NCBI GenBank assembly: GCA_934101625.1
Contig: CAKORV010000015.1
Span: forward strand, 1 to 22,830
DNA length: 22,830 nt
DNA from: an uncultured Bacilli bacterium
GTDB taxonomy: Bacteria; Bacillota_I; Bacilli_A; RF39; UBA660
Direction of reading: 5' to 3'
Shown here: piece by piece, positions 7,731 through 15,690 of the stretch
How positions within the stretch are numbered: the stretch's first letter is position 1
Layout of the letters: every line of letters starts with the position of its first letter
Translations under genes and position numbers: made by a program
The notes under the pieces: model-generated
Database searches by the model: none
Told to the model about the DNA's origin: nothing
The model's input: only the letters and a program-made list of their open reading frames with translations

Positions 7731-8299
7731 TCAGTAATCACCGTCCCAAATTCTGTTCTATTATTATCATTTAAGAATCCTTCCATTAAAACTCTCAAAT
7801 CATCATTACTTGTTTGCTTGGCTGTTAATCCACATGTTGCGAATCCACTTACTAAGTTTTGAATTTTCTTTTGAATTATTTCTGGTCTTCTTTCTTTGAA
7901 TATTATGAAATATTCAGTATCAACCACTCCAACTTCTTTACTCATAAACATATTTGCTTTATTTATATCTTGCATTATAAGTTTTTTCATAACTGGAGTA
8001 GTTACATTGTTATACATAAGTTGTAAAGCACTTAAGTATACATGTATATCTACTGGACGACCTGAAACCATAATCCAAAATTCATAATCTAATGAGTTGT
8101 ATAAATTTCTTAAATTATATATAACATTTCTTTGTGTATCATAATCCATGATAAATATGTTTTTAGGTTGAATTTTTACACCTGTAACTTGGTAACCATC
8201 TTCTGTTTGAATACAACCATTTAATATTGATTTAATAGGTAACCAGTTTTCTGCATATTTTTGATCTTTTGAATTAATTTTACTCTTCTCCGTACTCAT
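7727..8299 (-). CDS. VirB4 N-terminal-domain-like protein (separate gene)
   Basis: The 190-residue soluble product has no P-loop. The segment WLPIKSILNGCIQTEDGYQV followed by TGVKIQPKNI resembles the start of TrsE/TraE-type VirB4 proteins, which in many Gram-positive elements begin a single polypeptide of about 800 aa. Here that part ends with a real TGA, and the ATPase part starts within ATGA. The sum (190 + 594) is about the length of a full VirB4, so I read it as a VirB4 encoded in two pieces, or a stable domain split kept by coupled translation. The ribosome binding site is AAGGATGG inside the preceding PrgI-like gene, with a 20-bp overlap. A recent frameshift is less likely, because the overlap is a clean start/stop junction and both parts read intact. 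Confidence 0.75.
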   Translation of the reverse strand: MSTEKSKINSKDQKYAENWLPIKSILNGCIQTEDGYQVTGVKIQPKNIFIMDYDTQRNVIYNLRNLYNSLDYEFWIMVSGRPVDIHVYLSALQLMYNNVTTPVMKKLIMQDINKANMFMSKEVGVVDTEYFIIFKERRPEIIQKKIQNLVSGFATCGLTAKQTSNDDLRVLMEGFLNDNNRTEFGTVITE

Positions 8300-8597
8300 T
8301 TCTTACACACCATCCTTTCCAATAATATATTCTTCTACTTACAAATAGAAATTTTAACATATCTTTAGTAAATTCCATTACATTATGGTAATATGCTACG
8401 GGTACTACTAGAAGTCCTCCTAAGCATATTGGTATTAATTTTAAAACTGTTGCCCATAAATCTGAATTACCTATTACTAAAAACAATATAATTGTAAGTG
8501 CCAATCCTACTAAAAATACTAATAAGTCAACTGGTCTCATAAAGTTAAATATCAATTGACCACTTTTACTATTGGCTGGTATTAAATACATATTCAT
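8280..8597 (-). CDS. PrgI/VirB3-like membrane protein
   Basis: The 105-residue product starts MNMYLIPANSKSGQLIFNFM, then has two membrane segments (about 26-45 and 50-73) and a short tail with FTKDMLKFLFVSRRIYYWKG. A small two-TM protein placed immediately before the VirB4 ATPase is the standard PrgI/VirB3 arrangement of Gram-positive type IV secretion systems, where it links the ATPase to the membrane channel. AGGAGG lies about 9 bases before the ATG. It overlaps the next gene by 20 bp. Confidence 0.85.
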   Translation of the reverse strand: MNMYLIPANSKSGQLIFNFMRPVDLLVFLVGLALTIILFLVIGNSDLWATVLKLIPICLGGLLVVPVAYYHNVMEFTKDMLKFLFVSRRIYYWKGWCVRNEYGEE

Positions 8598-8610
8598 TTA
8601 TTCTTTCCTC

Positions 8611-10551
8611 CTATCGTCCGTTTGAATTTTTTCCTGCGGTTGTTGCATGTTGATATTTTAAAGATTTCTTTTCGTTATTTGCTGCTTTCAAATCATTTTT
8701 TACTGCTTTTTCTTCATTCTTATATGATGAGTAGAAATCTCCTGTTTCAGTTCCACTACCTATAACTTCTTTACCATTTGAATTTCTTGTTAAGTCATAA
8801 TGTGCACGCTGAGAGTCTGAAAGCTCTGAATAATTTTTTCTTGGATCAATTCTTTCTCCTGATGAGTTTTTATAGAAAATATTACCTTCAGTATCTTTTT
8901 CTAGACTTTCTTTTCCAAAGTTATTTAATGCATTGTGCTCATAATTATTTCTTGCTACTGTAACATTGTTTCTTAATCTTTCTATTTCTCTTACATCACT
9001 TTGTCCACTTGCTAGGTAAGCATTATATTGACTTTGTGCAGCTATTACATCAACATCATCATCAACAGTACCACGTTTTCTAGTTACAATATTACCATTT
9101 TTATCTTCAAATTCAACATTTCCGTTTGCATATTGATTTAATGCTTCAGTTTTAAACTTATCAAGTAAATCTTTTCTCTGTTGAATATCATTTGCTTTAT
9201 TATCTACTCTTTCTCTATAGCCAAGAGAATTATTGATATTTCCACTAACATATCCAAATAAGCCATCTGCTCCTCTAATATTTTTGCCTAAGTTAGTACC
9301 GGCCTTAGATTGTGCAACTGCATTTTTTATGATACCACCAACGTTTTTAGCATTTTGTCCTTCTTTAGCACCATTTGTTGCTCCTTGAAGTCCGCCTAAA
9401 AGTGCTCCGCCAAATCCTCCAGTTATGCCACCAGCAACAGCGCCTGTAATTAGTCCAGTAGTTCCACCAATAACACCTTTTAATGTTGCTCCAAAAGATT
9501 TAGCTCTACCGCCACTTAATTTTACTCCAATGGCATCTTCAATTAATTTGGGTAATTCTTTCATTCCTTTGAAAACACCAACAATTATAATTGTGTTAAA
9601 AAACCAATTTGATTCACCAGTTAAGGTTTGTGATACGCCTTCTGAAAATACATCTGTAATCAAAGATAACAATGCAAATGCTAAGTAAAGTGTCATTACT
9701 CTTAAAAATACCTGAGCATAAATTCCAAAATATAATCCCATGTAATTTTTCAGCTTTTCATCGCCTTTTTTTAAATCAACTGACATAATGACAGGTATTG
9801 GAAATAATATTTCTAATATAATTAATTTAACTATTCTAATTGCTAATTCTACTGAGTAAGTTATAAAATAATAACAAAGTATTATTCCAACTATAAATGG
9901 CGCTATTGGTAAGTAATCAAAATATTTATAATGACAACCTATTAATGTAATAATTTCTGCCTGACCACTACCTACATTGTTATACGCGTTATTACAATTC
10001 GACATATCTCCACCACTAGCATTTGCCTTTGGTTTAAAAAATTGTAACCAAACGGTGTTTGTATATTGTTTTGCAACATCTATCGATTTCATTTTATCTG
10101 CATCGCCAGCATTGTCTCCATAAACAATTTTTTGTATAATTTGACTTTCAAAGACAATTTCTTGAAATTCACCTAATTTTTGAAAAATAAACTTTGAAGA
10201 GATAAGTAAGATTACAGCTATAATTATTTTTCTTATAATAGTTGTTCCCATTTGAGTAGCTTTTCCAGCATTATCTGGATTTACAATATAATTTATCAAC
10301 GTTAACGATAACTTAAATAATGCAAAAATACCTGCAAGTAACATTGCTCTTTGTATAATATCATAAATCTTATCAAATTGTCCTTTTCCAGAGGCTCCAA
10401 AAATTTCGTATGACATTTCTAAAACTTTGAAAAATCCATTTAAGGCAACACATGCTATTGAATATATACCATAGTCAATAAGAATAAGTAGTTCAGTAAT
10501 GATTGGAATAGAAAAACCTAATATTCCAATACAATTTCCAAGTATATTCAT
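8611..10551 (-). CDS. VirB6/TrbL-like polytopic channel protein
   Basis: The 646-residue product has several membrane helices in the first about 340 residues (about 7-30, 68-90, 104-122, 216-238, 243-258, 270-300 and 316-330). A Gly/Ala-rich stretch follows (350-400, including ITGAVAGGITGGFGGALLGG), then a hydrophilic, charged and partly coiled-coil C-terminus of about 240 residues. This layout is typical of VirB6/TrbL/CagW-type channel subunits in Gram-positive systems, which form part of the inner-membrane pore. It sits directly before the PrgI-like gene, as in conjugative elements. The long cytoplasmic tail has the repetitive Asn/Lys/Gly composition seen in related proteins. AAAGGAGTGAG precedes the start. 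Confidence 0.85.
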   Translation of the reverse strand: MNILGNCIGILGFSIPIITELLILIDYGIYSIACVALNGFFKVLEMSYEIFGASGKGQFDKIYDIIQRAMLLAGIFALFKLSLTLINYIVNPDNAGKATQMGTTIIRKIIIAVILLISSKFIFQKLGEFQEIVFESQIIQKIVYGDNAGDADKMKSIDVAKQYTNTVWLQFFKPKANASGGDMSNCNNAYNNVGSGQAEIITLIGCHYKYFDYLPIAPFIVGIILCYYFITYSVELAIRIVKLIILEILFPIPVIMSVDLKKGDEKLKNYMGLYFGIYAQVFLRVMTLYLAFALLSLITDVFSEGVSQTLTGESNWFFNTIIIVGVFKGMKELPKLIEDAIGVKLSGGRAKSFGATLKGVIGGTTGLITGAVAGGITGGFGGALLGGLQGATNGAKEGQNAKNVGGIIKNAVAQSKAGTNLGKNIRGADGLFGYVSGNINNSLGYRERVDNKANDIQQRKDLLDKFKTEALNQYANGNVEFEDKNGNIVTRKRGTVDDDVDVIAAQSQYNAYLASGQSDVREIERLRNNVTVARNNYEHNALNNFGKESLEKDTEGNIFYKNSSGERIDPRKNYSELSDSQRAHYDLTRNSNGKEVIGSGTETGDFYSSYKNEEKAVKNDLKAANNEKKSLKYQHATTAGKNSNGR

Positions 10552-10573
10552 GTTATATTCTCACTCCTTTACA

Positions 10574-11785
10574 TTAAACTATTCCACATAATATATCTTT
10601 TCCTACAATCAATCTTCCAATTATATTTATTAACGTTGGTAATAAAAGTACTACTATAACTAATATAATTCTTGTTATGATTTTTTTAATTGTAGCAGAT
10701 AATAAATCTTTGTCTTTTGTAATTGTACCCATTAAATCTAAAATGCTCATTGCTATTGCTATCAAAATTGCTACTACTTTAACAATTATAAATGCATTTT
10801 TTAAAAAATCTATTAATTTTTCACTTAGATTATCACAGTCAATAGTTCCTCCACCTATTCCACTTGGATATTTTACACCATATTCTTTTGCCGCTTCATT
10901 TGCAGTTTTTTCATCTGTGATTTGAGATGCCTGTTCTTCAAATAAACAATTATCAGATTTTTTCGTAGTAATATAATACTTCGTATTATCTCCACTCCAG
11001 CAGAAATATAGTTCACTAAACTCTGGACATTTATCAAAATTTCCTAAATCCTTAAAACTAATATTATAGCCTTCAACAGTAAATGAAGGAGACAAGCCAT
11101 CATCATATGTTTTTGTTACTGGATTATTATTTCCGGATTTAACGCTTACTTTGATCTTTCCTGTATTGTATTTTTTGAAATTAAACGACAATTGCTTCTT
11201 AAAAACCAACCCATTGCCGCCTCCATTAGAGTAATCTCCTTGTTTATAATAATACTTATAACTATTACTTCCATTACTACAATCTAATACTACTTTTTCT
11301 GCATTTTCATCGCTTTTGCCTTCGGAATTAGTAGGACCTGATGTTGGTCGATTACTAAGTATATCCGTTATATCAGGATCCGCATCAAAGAAAATGTAAA
11401 CATTAGAAAGATTATTCATAGATGACCTATCTATATCTAAAGTAGGGCAATGATTTTTACCATTTGAATAAAATGCCGAAGTTTTATTTTGATAACTAAA
11501 ATAATAGTTTCCTACTTCATCTATACCTGCACTTGATAAAAAATCACCATTTTTTATTTCAGTTTTTTTATTACCATTTATTTTATAAAATTTGATATCA
11601 TTTTCATAAACTTCTACTCTAACTTTATATTTATTTCCGTCATCCTTAAAAGTAAAATTATTATAATCACAAGAAAATTTAAAACCTGTTTCTGCAGCTT
11701 TTATATCTAATCCTTTAATATTAAAAATTAATACCAAAAAAATTGAACAAATAATATATTTTAAAAAGTTTTTATTTTTTTTCAT
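10574..11785 (-). CDS. Secreted protein with two-TM pilin-like C-terminus
   Basis: The 403-residue product has a Sec-type signal sequence (hydrophobic about 8-24, AA-E cleavage-like site near 31), an extracytoplasmic region of about 290 residues with many Asn, Tyr and eight or more cysteines, and a C-terminal module (about 317-403). In that module C317 precedes two membrane segments (about 331-353 and 370-392) joined by a short charged loop, with a last cysteine at 400. The helix-loop-helix topology and framing cysteines echo the three small VirB2/TrbC-like proteins upstream, though identity is low. It may be a pilin-related tip or channel subunit whose large outer domain reaches the surface. 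It opens a transcription unit with its own promoter (11833-11861) and is followed by the VirB6-like gene. Confidence 0.7.
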   Translation of the reverse strand: MKKNKNFLKYIICSIFLVLIFNIKGLDIKAAETGFKFSCDYNNFTFKDDGNKYKVRVEVYENDIKFYKINGNKKTEIKNGDFLSSAGIDEVGNYYFSYQNKTSAFYSNGKNHCPTLDIDRSSMNNLSNVYIFFDADPDITDILSNRPTSGPTNSEGKSDENAEKVVLDCSNGSNSYKYYYKQGDYSNGGGNGLVFKKQLSFNFKKYNTGKIKVSVKSGNNNPVTKTYDDGLSPSFTVEGYNISFKDLGNFDKCPEFSELYFCWSGDNTKYYITTKKSDNCLFEEQASQITDEKTANEAAKEYGVKYPSGIGGGTIDCDNLSEKLIDFLKNAFIIVKVVAILIAIAMSILDLMGTITKDKDLLSATIKKIITRIILVIVVLLLPTLINIIGRLIVGKDILCGIV

Positions 11786-11832
11786 AGTAACCTCTATTTC
11801 TAATAAATCAAATACTATAATTTACTATAATA

Positions 11833-11861
11833 ATTTTACCAAATTATTATTATTTGTTCAA
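11833..11861 (-). promoter_or_regulatory. Promoter of the core-channel operon
   Basis: TTGAAC (11856-11861) and TAAAAT (11833-11838) are separated by 17 bp on the minus strand, just after the terminator of the preceding unit and about 50 bp before the 403-aa gene. It probably drives 10574-11785 through the gene ending at 2155. Confidence 0.7.
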
Positions 11862-11880
11862 TATAGAATTACAACAAACT

Positions 11881-11911
11881 AAAAAATATTAAGCATAATT
11901 TACTTAATATT
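11881..11911 (-). terminator. Terminator after the 189-aa gene
   Basis: A perfect 9-bp stem (AATATTAAG / CTTAATATT) with a 9-nt loop holding the stop codon is followed by TTTT on the minus strand. It ends the 212/334/189-aa unit. Confidence 0.8.
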
Positions 11912-12469
11912 TTTGGTTAACTTAGCCGCCTCTTCTTCCTTTTCTTTATTTTCTTCTTCAATTTCTTCCAATACTCTTCGTAATGCTTCTAATCGATAAC
12001 AAAGTTTCTTTTTGTCCTCGATTTTAAGTAATTTACTCATTTCTTTTTCAACTTCTGGATTTGGAACAATTAATCCTGTTACTTTTTCTTTCTTTACATG
12101 TCCTTTATGAAGAGTATCATAAACATAAGTTGCTCTTTTTTCAACTAATTCATAGTTTTTATAATTTTCTGTATAAATATCTCCAAAACCATTTTCCATT
12201 ATTTGATGTCCATTAACATTTCCAATTGGCCATTGTACAGAACCTGTTGTTGTTCCTGCTAAAAATAATCCTCCAGTTATACCTGCTCCTCCTATAGAAT
12301 ATGTACTTGTATCTAATGGGGCTTTAACAGATGTATCTAAACTTCCACCAGTAGAATCCAATGTAGAACTAAGTACACTTCCATTATCTGAACTTAATGA
12401 ACCAACTAAAGTATAACCCAATATAATTGCAAGAATTGTTTCTAAAAAATTTCCTTTATTATTACTCAT
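11900..12469 (-). CDS. Hypothetical protein with N-terminal hydrophobic segment and charged C-terminus
   Basis: I do not recognise this 189-residue protein. It has a moderately hydrophobic N-terminus (about 9-25), then a Ser/Thr/Gly/Leu-rich low-complexity stretch (25-80). A middle part contains WPIGNVNGHQIMENGFGDIY, and a Lys/Glu-rich helical C-terminus (about 150-185, EEIEEENKEKEEEAAKL) looks like a coiled coil. AAGGAG precedes the start. It is the last gene of a three-gene unit (212, 334, 189 aa) that ends in a strong terminator and lies between the pilin-like genes and the core channel genes, so a structural or assembly role in the apparatus is plausible but unproven. Confidence 0.65.
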   Translation of the reverse strand: MSNNKGNFLETILAIILGYTLVGSLSSDNGSVLSSTLDSTGGSLDTSVKAPLDTSTYSIGGAGITGGLFLAGTTTGSVQWPIGNVNGHQIMENGFGDIYTENYKNYELVEKRATYVYDTLHKGHVKKEKVTGLIVPNPEVEKEMSKLLKIEDKKKLCYRLEALRRVLEEIEEENKEKEEEAAKLTKNIK

Positions 12470-12487
12470 TTTTTTATTTCTCCTTTT

Positions 12488-13492
12488 TTATAATATTTTA
12501 CGATTTTCATCTTCTATTTTTAAATAATCTAATATACTATTTAATCTTCTAGCCTTTTTTATCATAATTTCTAGATTATCTTCTAAGTATTTTTCTTTAT
12601 CCATAAATATTTTACCTAAGTTAATATTTTTATAAAATTCATAAATTTTACTGTTATAATTTTTAATTAATTCTTCAACATATTTTTTTATATTATCATC
12701 ATCGGGAATATTATTTATATTTATTACTGATAATACAATACGATCTATAATCTCGTGATTATATGAATTTCTAGATAAATATAAATCTTCAATTTCTTTT
12801 AAGCATCCACTATTATTAAAAGCAATTTTTAATATTTCGTATTGATTAATTAAATGTGGATATCTTTGTAAATACAATGATGTGTTCCTTAAAAAATAGT
12901 ACATTTTATCAACATTCAGAATTTTGTTAACATAAGTGATTTCCATATGCTTGTTAAGAAAATCCAATGAAGATATAATCTTATCAACCTGTTCAATATT
13001 TTTTTTACTTTTTGTACTTATCAAATACTTTTTACCACTTTTAAAGCTTTCTAATGAACTTTTAATTTCACCAGTTGATACCTCATAATTACTTATCATT
13101 TTTTTAGAAAGTAGGATTTTTTTAACTAAATTACTATTAATATCAGTAGGTGGTTGTCTTAGCTCATACATATATGATATATATTCTAATAATGAAATAA
13201 AATGTTCATATTCATAAAAGTCTTTTCTTTTTGTAAATTCAAAAGTTTTAATATGCTCTAGTTCATGTAAAATTGTAATATAAATATAAAACTTTCTATC
13301 TTCTTCAGTCATGTTTTTAAAGTTATGAAGATTAATTACTATCATATATCTATTCTCTTTTACGTTTGGTTTAATATAGCCCAATGATAAATTTAAGGGT
13401 GAAGATATAACTTTTAAATCTACATTTTTTAATTTATTAACTTCAAGTTCTGAACTCAATATTTCATGACAAAAATTTAAATACTTATTCAT
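12488..13492 (-). CDS. HExxH-containing cytoplasmic protein (putative metalloprotease-like)
   Basis: The 334-residue product has no signal sequence or membrane helix. Residues 71-80 read YITILHELEH, an HExxH zincin motif in a helix-like context, with further acidic residues (for example the Glu residues between 94 and 108) that could supply the third zinc ligand. The remainder is helical, Lys/Asn/Ile-rich, and without recognisable repeats. The start overlaps the stop of the 212-aa gene by four bases (ATGA), so the two are translationally coupled. HExxH also occurs by chance, and I know of no family match, so the activity is a guess. A role as maturation protease for the secretion apparatus is one possibility. 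Confidence 0.6.
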   Translation of the reverse strand: MNKYLNFCHEILSSELEVNKLKNVDLKVISSPLNLSLGYIKPNVKENRYMIVINLHNFKNMTEEDRKFYIYITILHELEHIKTFEFTKRKDFYEYEHFISLLEYISYMYELRQPPTDINSNLVKKILLSKKMISNYEVSTGEIKSSLESFKSGKKYLISTKSKKNIEQVDKIISSLDFLNKHMEITYVNKILNVDKMYYFLRNTSLYLQRYPHLINQYEILKIAFNNSGCLKEIEDLYLSRNSYNHEIIDRIVLSVININNIPDDDNIKKYVEELIKNYNSKIYEFYKNINLGKIFMDKEKYLEDNLEIMIKKARRLNSILDYLKIEDENRKIL

Positions 13493-14127
13493 TTTTCCAC
13501 CCTTTTTAATTTCATTACACTTTCATTTGATAAAGTTTCATCATATTCTTCATATGTTTCATTTAACATTGGATTTACCTTTATACATTCTGTTTTTAAT
13601 TCTTCTATTGTCATTAATTCATTTTCAATGAAAGCTCTTATTTTCCATAATTCTTCAATCATTTCTTTTCTATTTATATTTAATTTTGTTGCTGTCTGTT
13701 TTACTTGTTCATAATCCAAACTTTCCTTTTCTTTTATAATCTTACGTTCTTCCTTTTCCTTTAATTTGCGTTGAAATTCTTTTATCTTTATCCAATTAAA
13801 CCTTTGTAGCATAATACAATAAATATCTTTTATCATTAATAATCCCAAAAATGTTAAGATAAGAGGATTTATTCCTAAAATCAAAGTTATTCCTATAATA
13901 ATTACACCATTTATTAGACTTCTTACATGTATTTTTCCATTATTATACAAATATTTTTTAAAATTTTCTACACTGCTTATACTATTACTGTTAATAACAT
14001 GATAGTTAATATTTTTCATATTATCATTACGATGAATAAAATTTTCCAGTTTAAAAACCAATCTTTTAAATTTTTCAATACCTAAAAATTTGTAGATTTT
14101 TATTTCAATTTTTTCTATATTTGTCAT
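13489..14127 (-). CDS. Hypothetical membrane protein with coiled-coil tail
   Basis: I do not recognise this 212-residue protein. It has a basic N-terminal 65 residues, two close membrane segments (about 70-87 and 88-107) and a highly charged helical stretch (about 112-137, KEKEERKIIKEKE). The acidic C-terminal 60 residues include IENELMTIEELKTECIKVNP. The layout suggests both ends lie in the cytoplasm. It has AGAAGGAAG before the ATG, a strong promoter (14152-14180), and overlaps the HExxH gene by four bases. It may be a membrane scaffold of the apparatus; no closer assignment is possible from the sequence. Confidence 0.65.
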   Translation of the reverse strand: MTNIEKIEIKIYKFLGIEKFKRLVFKLENFIHRNDNMKNINYHVINSNSISSVENFKKYLYNNGKIHVRSLINGVIIIGITLILGINPLILTFLGLLMIKDIYCIMLQRFNWIKIKEFQRKLKEKEERKIIKEKESLDYEQVKQTATKLNINRKEMIEELWKIRAFIENELMTIEELKTECIKVNPMLNETYEEYDETLSNESVMKLKRVEK

Positions 14128-14151
14128 ACTACTTCCTTCTTTTAAGTCTGT

Positions 14152-14180
14152 ATACTATCACAAACAGTTTTTATAGTCAA
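14152..14180 (-). promoter_or_regulatory. Promoter of the 212/334/189-aa operon
   Basis: TTGACT (14175-14180) and TAGTAT (14152-14157) have a 17-bp spacer, and TGA directly before TAGTAT gives an extended -10. It follows immediately after the T-tract of the terminator at 14181-14205. Confidence 0.8.
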
Positions 14181-14205
14181 TAAAAAAAGAGTGACAACTC
14201 ACCCT
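14181..14205 (-). terminator. Terminator after the 130-aa pilin-like gene
   Basis: On the minus strand AGGGTGA-GTTG-TCACTCT forms a 7-bp stem (one G-T pair) followed by seven Ts, 12 bp past the stop codon. Confidence 0.85.
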
Positions 14206-14217
14206 TTTAGTTTAAAA

Positions 14218-14610
14218 TTAATAATTTATATTAATGTATCCTGATGGAATTACTGGTGATGGACCATCACCGAATATTCCACATCCTGCTTCATTAACAT
14301 CAAATACACATTTAGCACAACTTGTCCAGTTATTATCTTTTGATACAAGATTTACTATCATTTTTGTTAATGCAATAACTAGGAAACATATTACAGCAGC
14401 TATTACTTTGTTAATTAATAACTTTTGTGCTTTTTTAATATCATCATCTTTCTTTCCCATTACTGCTTGCGCCATTGTAATCATACCTGATATGATTAAT
14501 AATAGTGGTACTACAATTTGAATACCAATGATGATATATCCAAATATTGTCCAAACTGGTGCTAAACCATTACATATATCTATGTCTGCAGCAAAACTAA
14601 ATAAATTCAT
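14218..14610 (-). CDS. VirB2/TrbC-like two-TM pilin-like protein, copy 3 (monocistronic)
   Basis: The 130-residue product has two membrane helices (about 22-46 and 67-88) joined by a charged loop ending in KKAQ, then a tail with C98, C101 and C110 and an early C13. It shares the PLLLI-SG, KKAQ, K-IAA and W-CA-C pattern with the 136- and 196-aa proteins. These features fit the VirB2/TrbC pilin-like family of Gram-positive and mycoplasma conjugation loci. Unlike its two paralogues it lacks a long basic signal sequence; the first hydrophobic stretch is short (LFSFAA) and may or may not be cleaved. It has its own promoter and AAGGAG site, with a terminator directly after, so it can be made at a level independent of its neighbours, as expected for a major pilin. 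Confidence 0.8.
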   Translation of the reverse strand: MNLFSFAADIDICNGLAPVWTIFGYIIIGIQIVVPLLLIISGMITMAQAVMGKKDDDIKKAQKLLINKVIAAVICFLVIALTKMIVNLVSKDNNWTSCAKCVFDVNEAGCGIFGDGPSPVIPSGYININY

Positions 14611-14637
14611 ACATCTCTCTCCTTCTTTTCTATTTTA

Positions 14638-14666
14638 ATTCTATTATATTTTTTTTAAAAAGTCAA
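14638..14666 (-). promoter_or_regulatory. Promoter of the 130-aa pilin-like gene
   Basis: TTGACT (14661-14666) and TAGAAT (14638-14643) have a 17-bp spacer formed by T and A tracts, 28 bp before the ATG. The -35 begins 6 bp past the end of the preceding gene. Confidence 0.75.
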
Positions 14667-14672
14667 ATAATT

Positions 14673-15083
14673 TTACTCTTCAGTCCTAAAATTCACCTTA
14701 CAATTGCCTGAGCCTGGATTAATTGCACATTGTGCACATTTCATCCATCCATCATCTCCTATTATACTTACGGCAATTTTCATAATTGTTACCATAAGGA
14801 ACACTAGTAAAGCGGCAATTATCTTGTGTATAAATTTTGATTGGGCTTTTTTTACAGCTCCTGGATCTTTTGTATCAGCTATTGCTTTAAAAAATGTTAT
14901 TGATCCTGAAACTATTAATAATAAGGGTGTTGCCACATAAGCAATTCTTATTATATATCCAATAAAAGTCCATACACCTACTAGTTCATCACACCAACTC
15001 TCTGCATACAGTATTGGTAGTTTAAAAGTTAGCAAGCAAATTATTCCAATTAAATAAAATTTATAGTTATTTTTAGATTTCAT
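14673..15083 (-). CDS. VirB2/TrbC-like two-TM pilin-like protein, copy 2
   Basis: The 136-residue product has a Sec-type signal sequence (about 1-27, ending LYAES) and C31. Two membrane helices follow (about 39-63 and 86-107) with the loop DPGAVKKAQ between them. The tail DDGWMKCAQCA has C116 and C119, then C128 in a GNC motif. It aligns over its whole mature length with the 196-aa copy, and cysteine spacing is the same (85 residues from first to second, then 3, then 9). In T4SS, VirB2-type subunits form the pilus or surface filament, here possibly stabilised by disulfides outside the cell. GGGGGA precedes the start, 8 bp after the 196-aa gene, so they are in one operon. Confidence 0.82.
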   Translation of the reverse strand: MKSKNNYKFYLIGIICLLTFKLPILYAESWCDELVGVWTFIGYIIRIAYVATPLLLIVSGSITFFKAIADTKDPGAVKKAQSKFIHKIIAALLVFLMVTIMKIAVSIIGDDGWMKCAQCAINPGSGNCKVNFRTEE

Positions 15084-15091
15084 AAATCCCC

Positions 15092-15682
15092 CTATCCTGT
15101 TTCAACTTTATCTATACCACAATTACCCTTTGATGGGTTAAATGCACAATTGGCACAACTTGTCCAACCATCATCTGCAACAAGATTTGTTACCATCTTA
15201 ACTATTGTCACCATTAAAAATATAATAACGGCTGCTATAATTTTACTCACCAATGCTCCTTGTGCTTTTTTTACGGCTCCTGGGTCATTCTTCATCATAG
15301 CTTGTATCATAACAATTGATCCACTCACAATTAATAATAATGGAGTTGCAACATATATTACTTGAATAATTAATCCAAATATATACCAAAGTTCATTAAA
15401 ATCTGAACACCATGAACTTCCACCACTTGAACTATTGCTACTTACTCCTCCAGAGCTTTCTTTAAAGCCATTCCCTCTACTATCAGATATTCCTCCTCCA
15501 GTAGTACCATTACCTCTACCAGAACCATTTGTTGTGTCATTTGTGTTGTCATCTTCATTATCTAGTAATACAAATAAATCTTGTGGTTTAAGGCTAATTT
15601 CACTTGCATTTACCCTATTAATTCCAATAAAGCTTACAAATAATGTAAGCATTATTATTAAATATTTAGATTTAAACTTCAT
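15092..15682 (-). CDS. VirB2/TrbC-like two-TM pilin-like protein, copy 1, with Ser/Gly/Asn linker
   Basis: The 196-residue product has a signal sequence (about 1-26, VNA-S). A flexible acidic then Ser/Gly/Asn-rich linker (40-90) is absent from the other two copies. The conserved module then starts at C92: helices about 101-127 and 145-167 with NDPGAVKKAQ between them, and the tail DDGWTSCANCAFNP with C176, C179 and C188. The extra linker would put an extended segment on the outside, so this copy may be a specialised (tip or minor) subunit. TAGGAGG lies before the ATG and the gene is 8 bp from the TadZ-like gene stop. Its closeness to copy 2 suggests tandem duplication. Confidence 0.82.
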   Translation of the reverse strand: MKFKSKYLIIMLTLFVSFIGINRVNASEISLKPQDLFVLLDNEDDNTNDTTNGSGRGNGTTGGGISDSRGNGFKESSGGVSSNSSSGGSSWCSDFNELWYIFGLIIQVIYVATPLLLIVSGSIVMIQAMMKNDPGAVKKAQGALVSKIIAAVIIFLMVTIVKMVTNLVADDGWTSCANCAFNPSKGNCGIDKVETG

Positions 15683-15690
15683 AAACCCTC

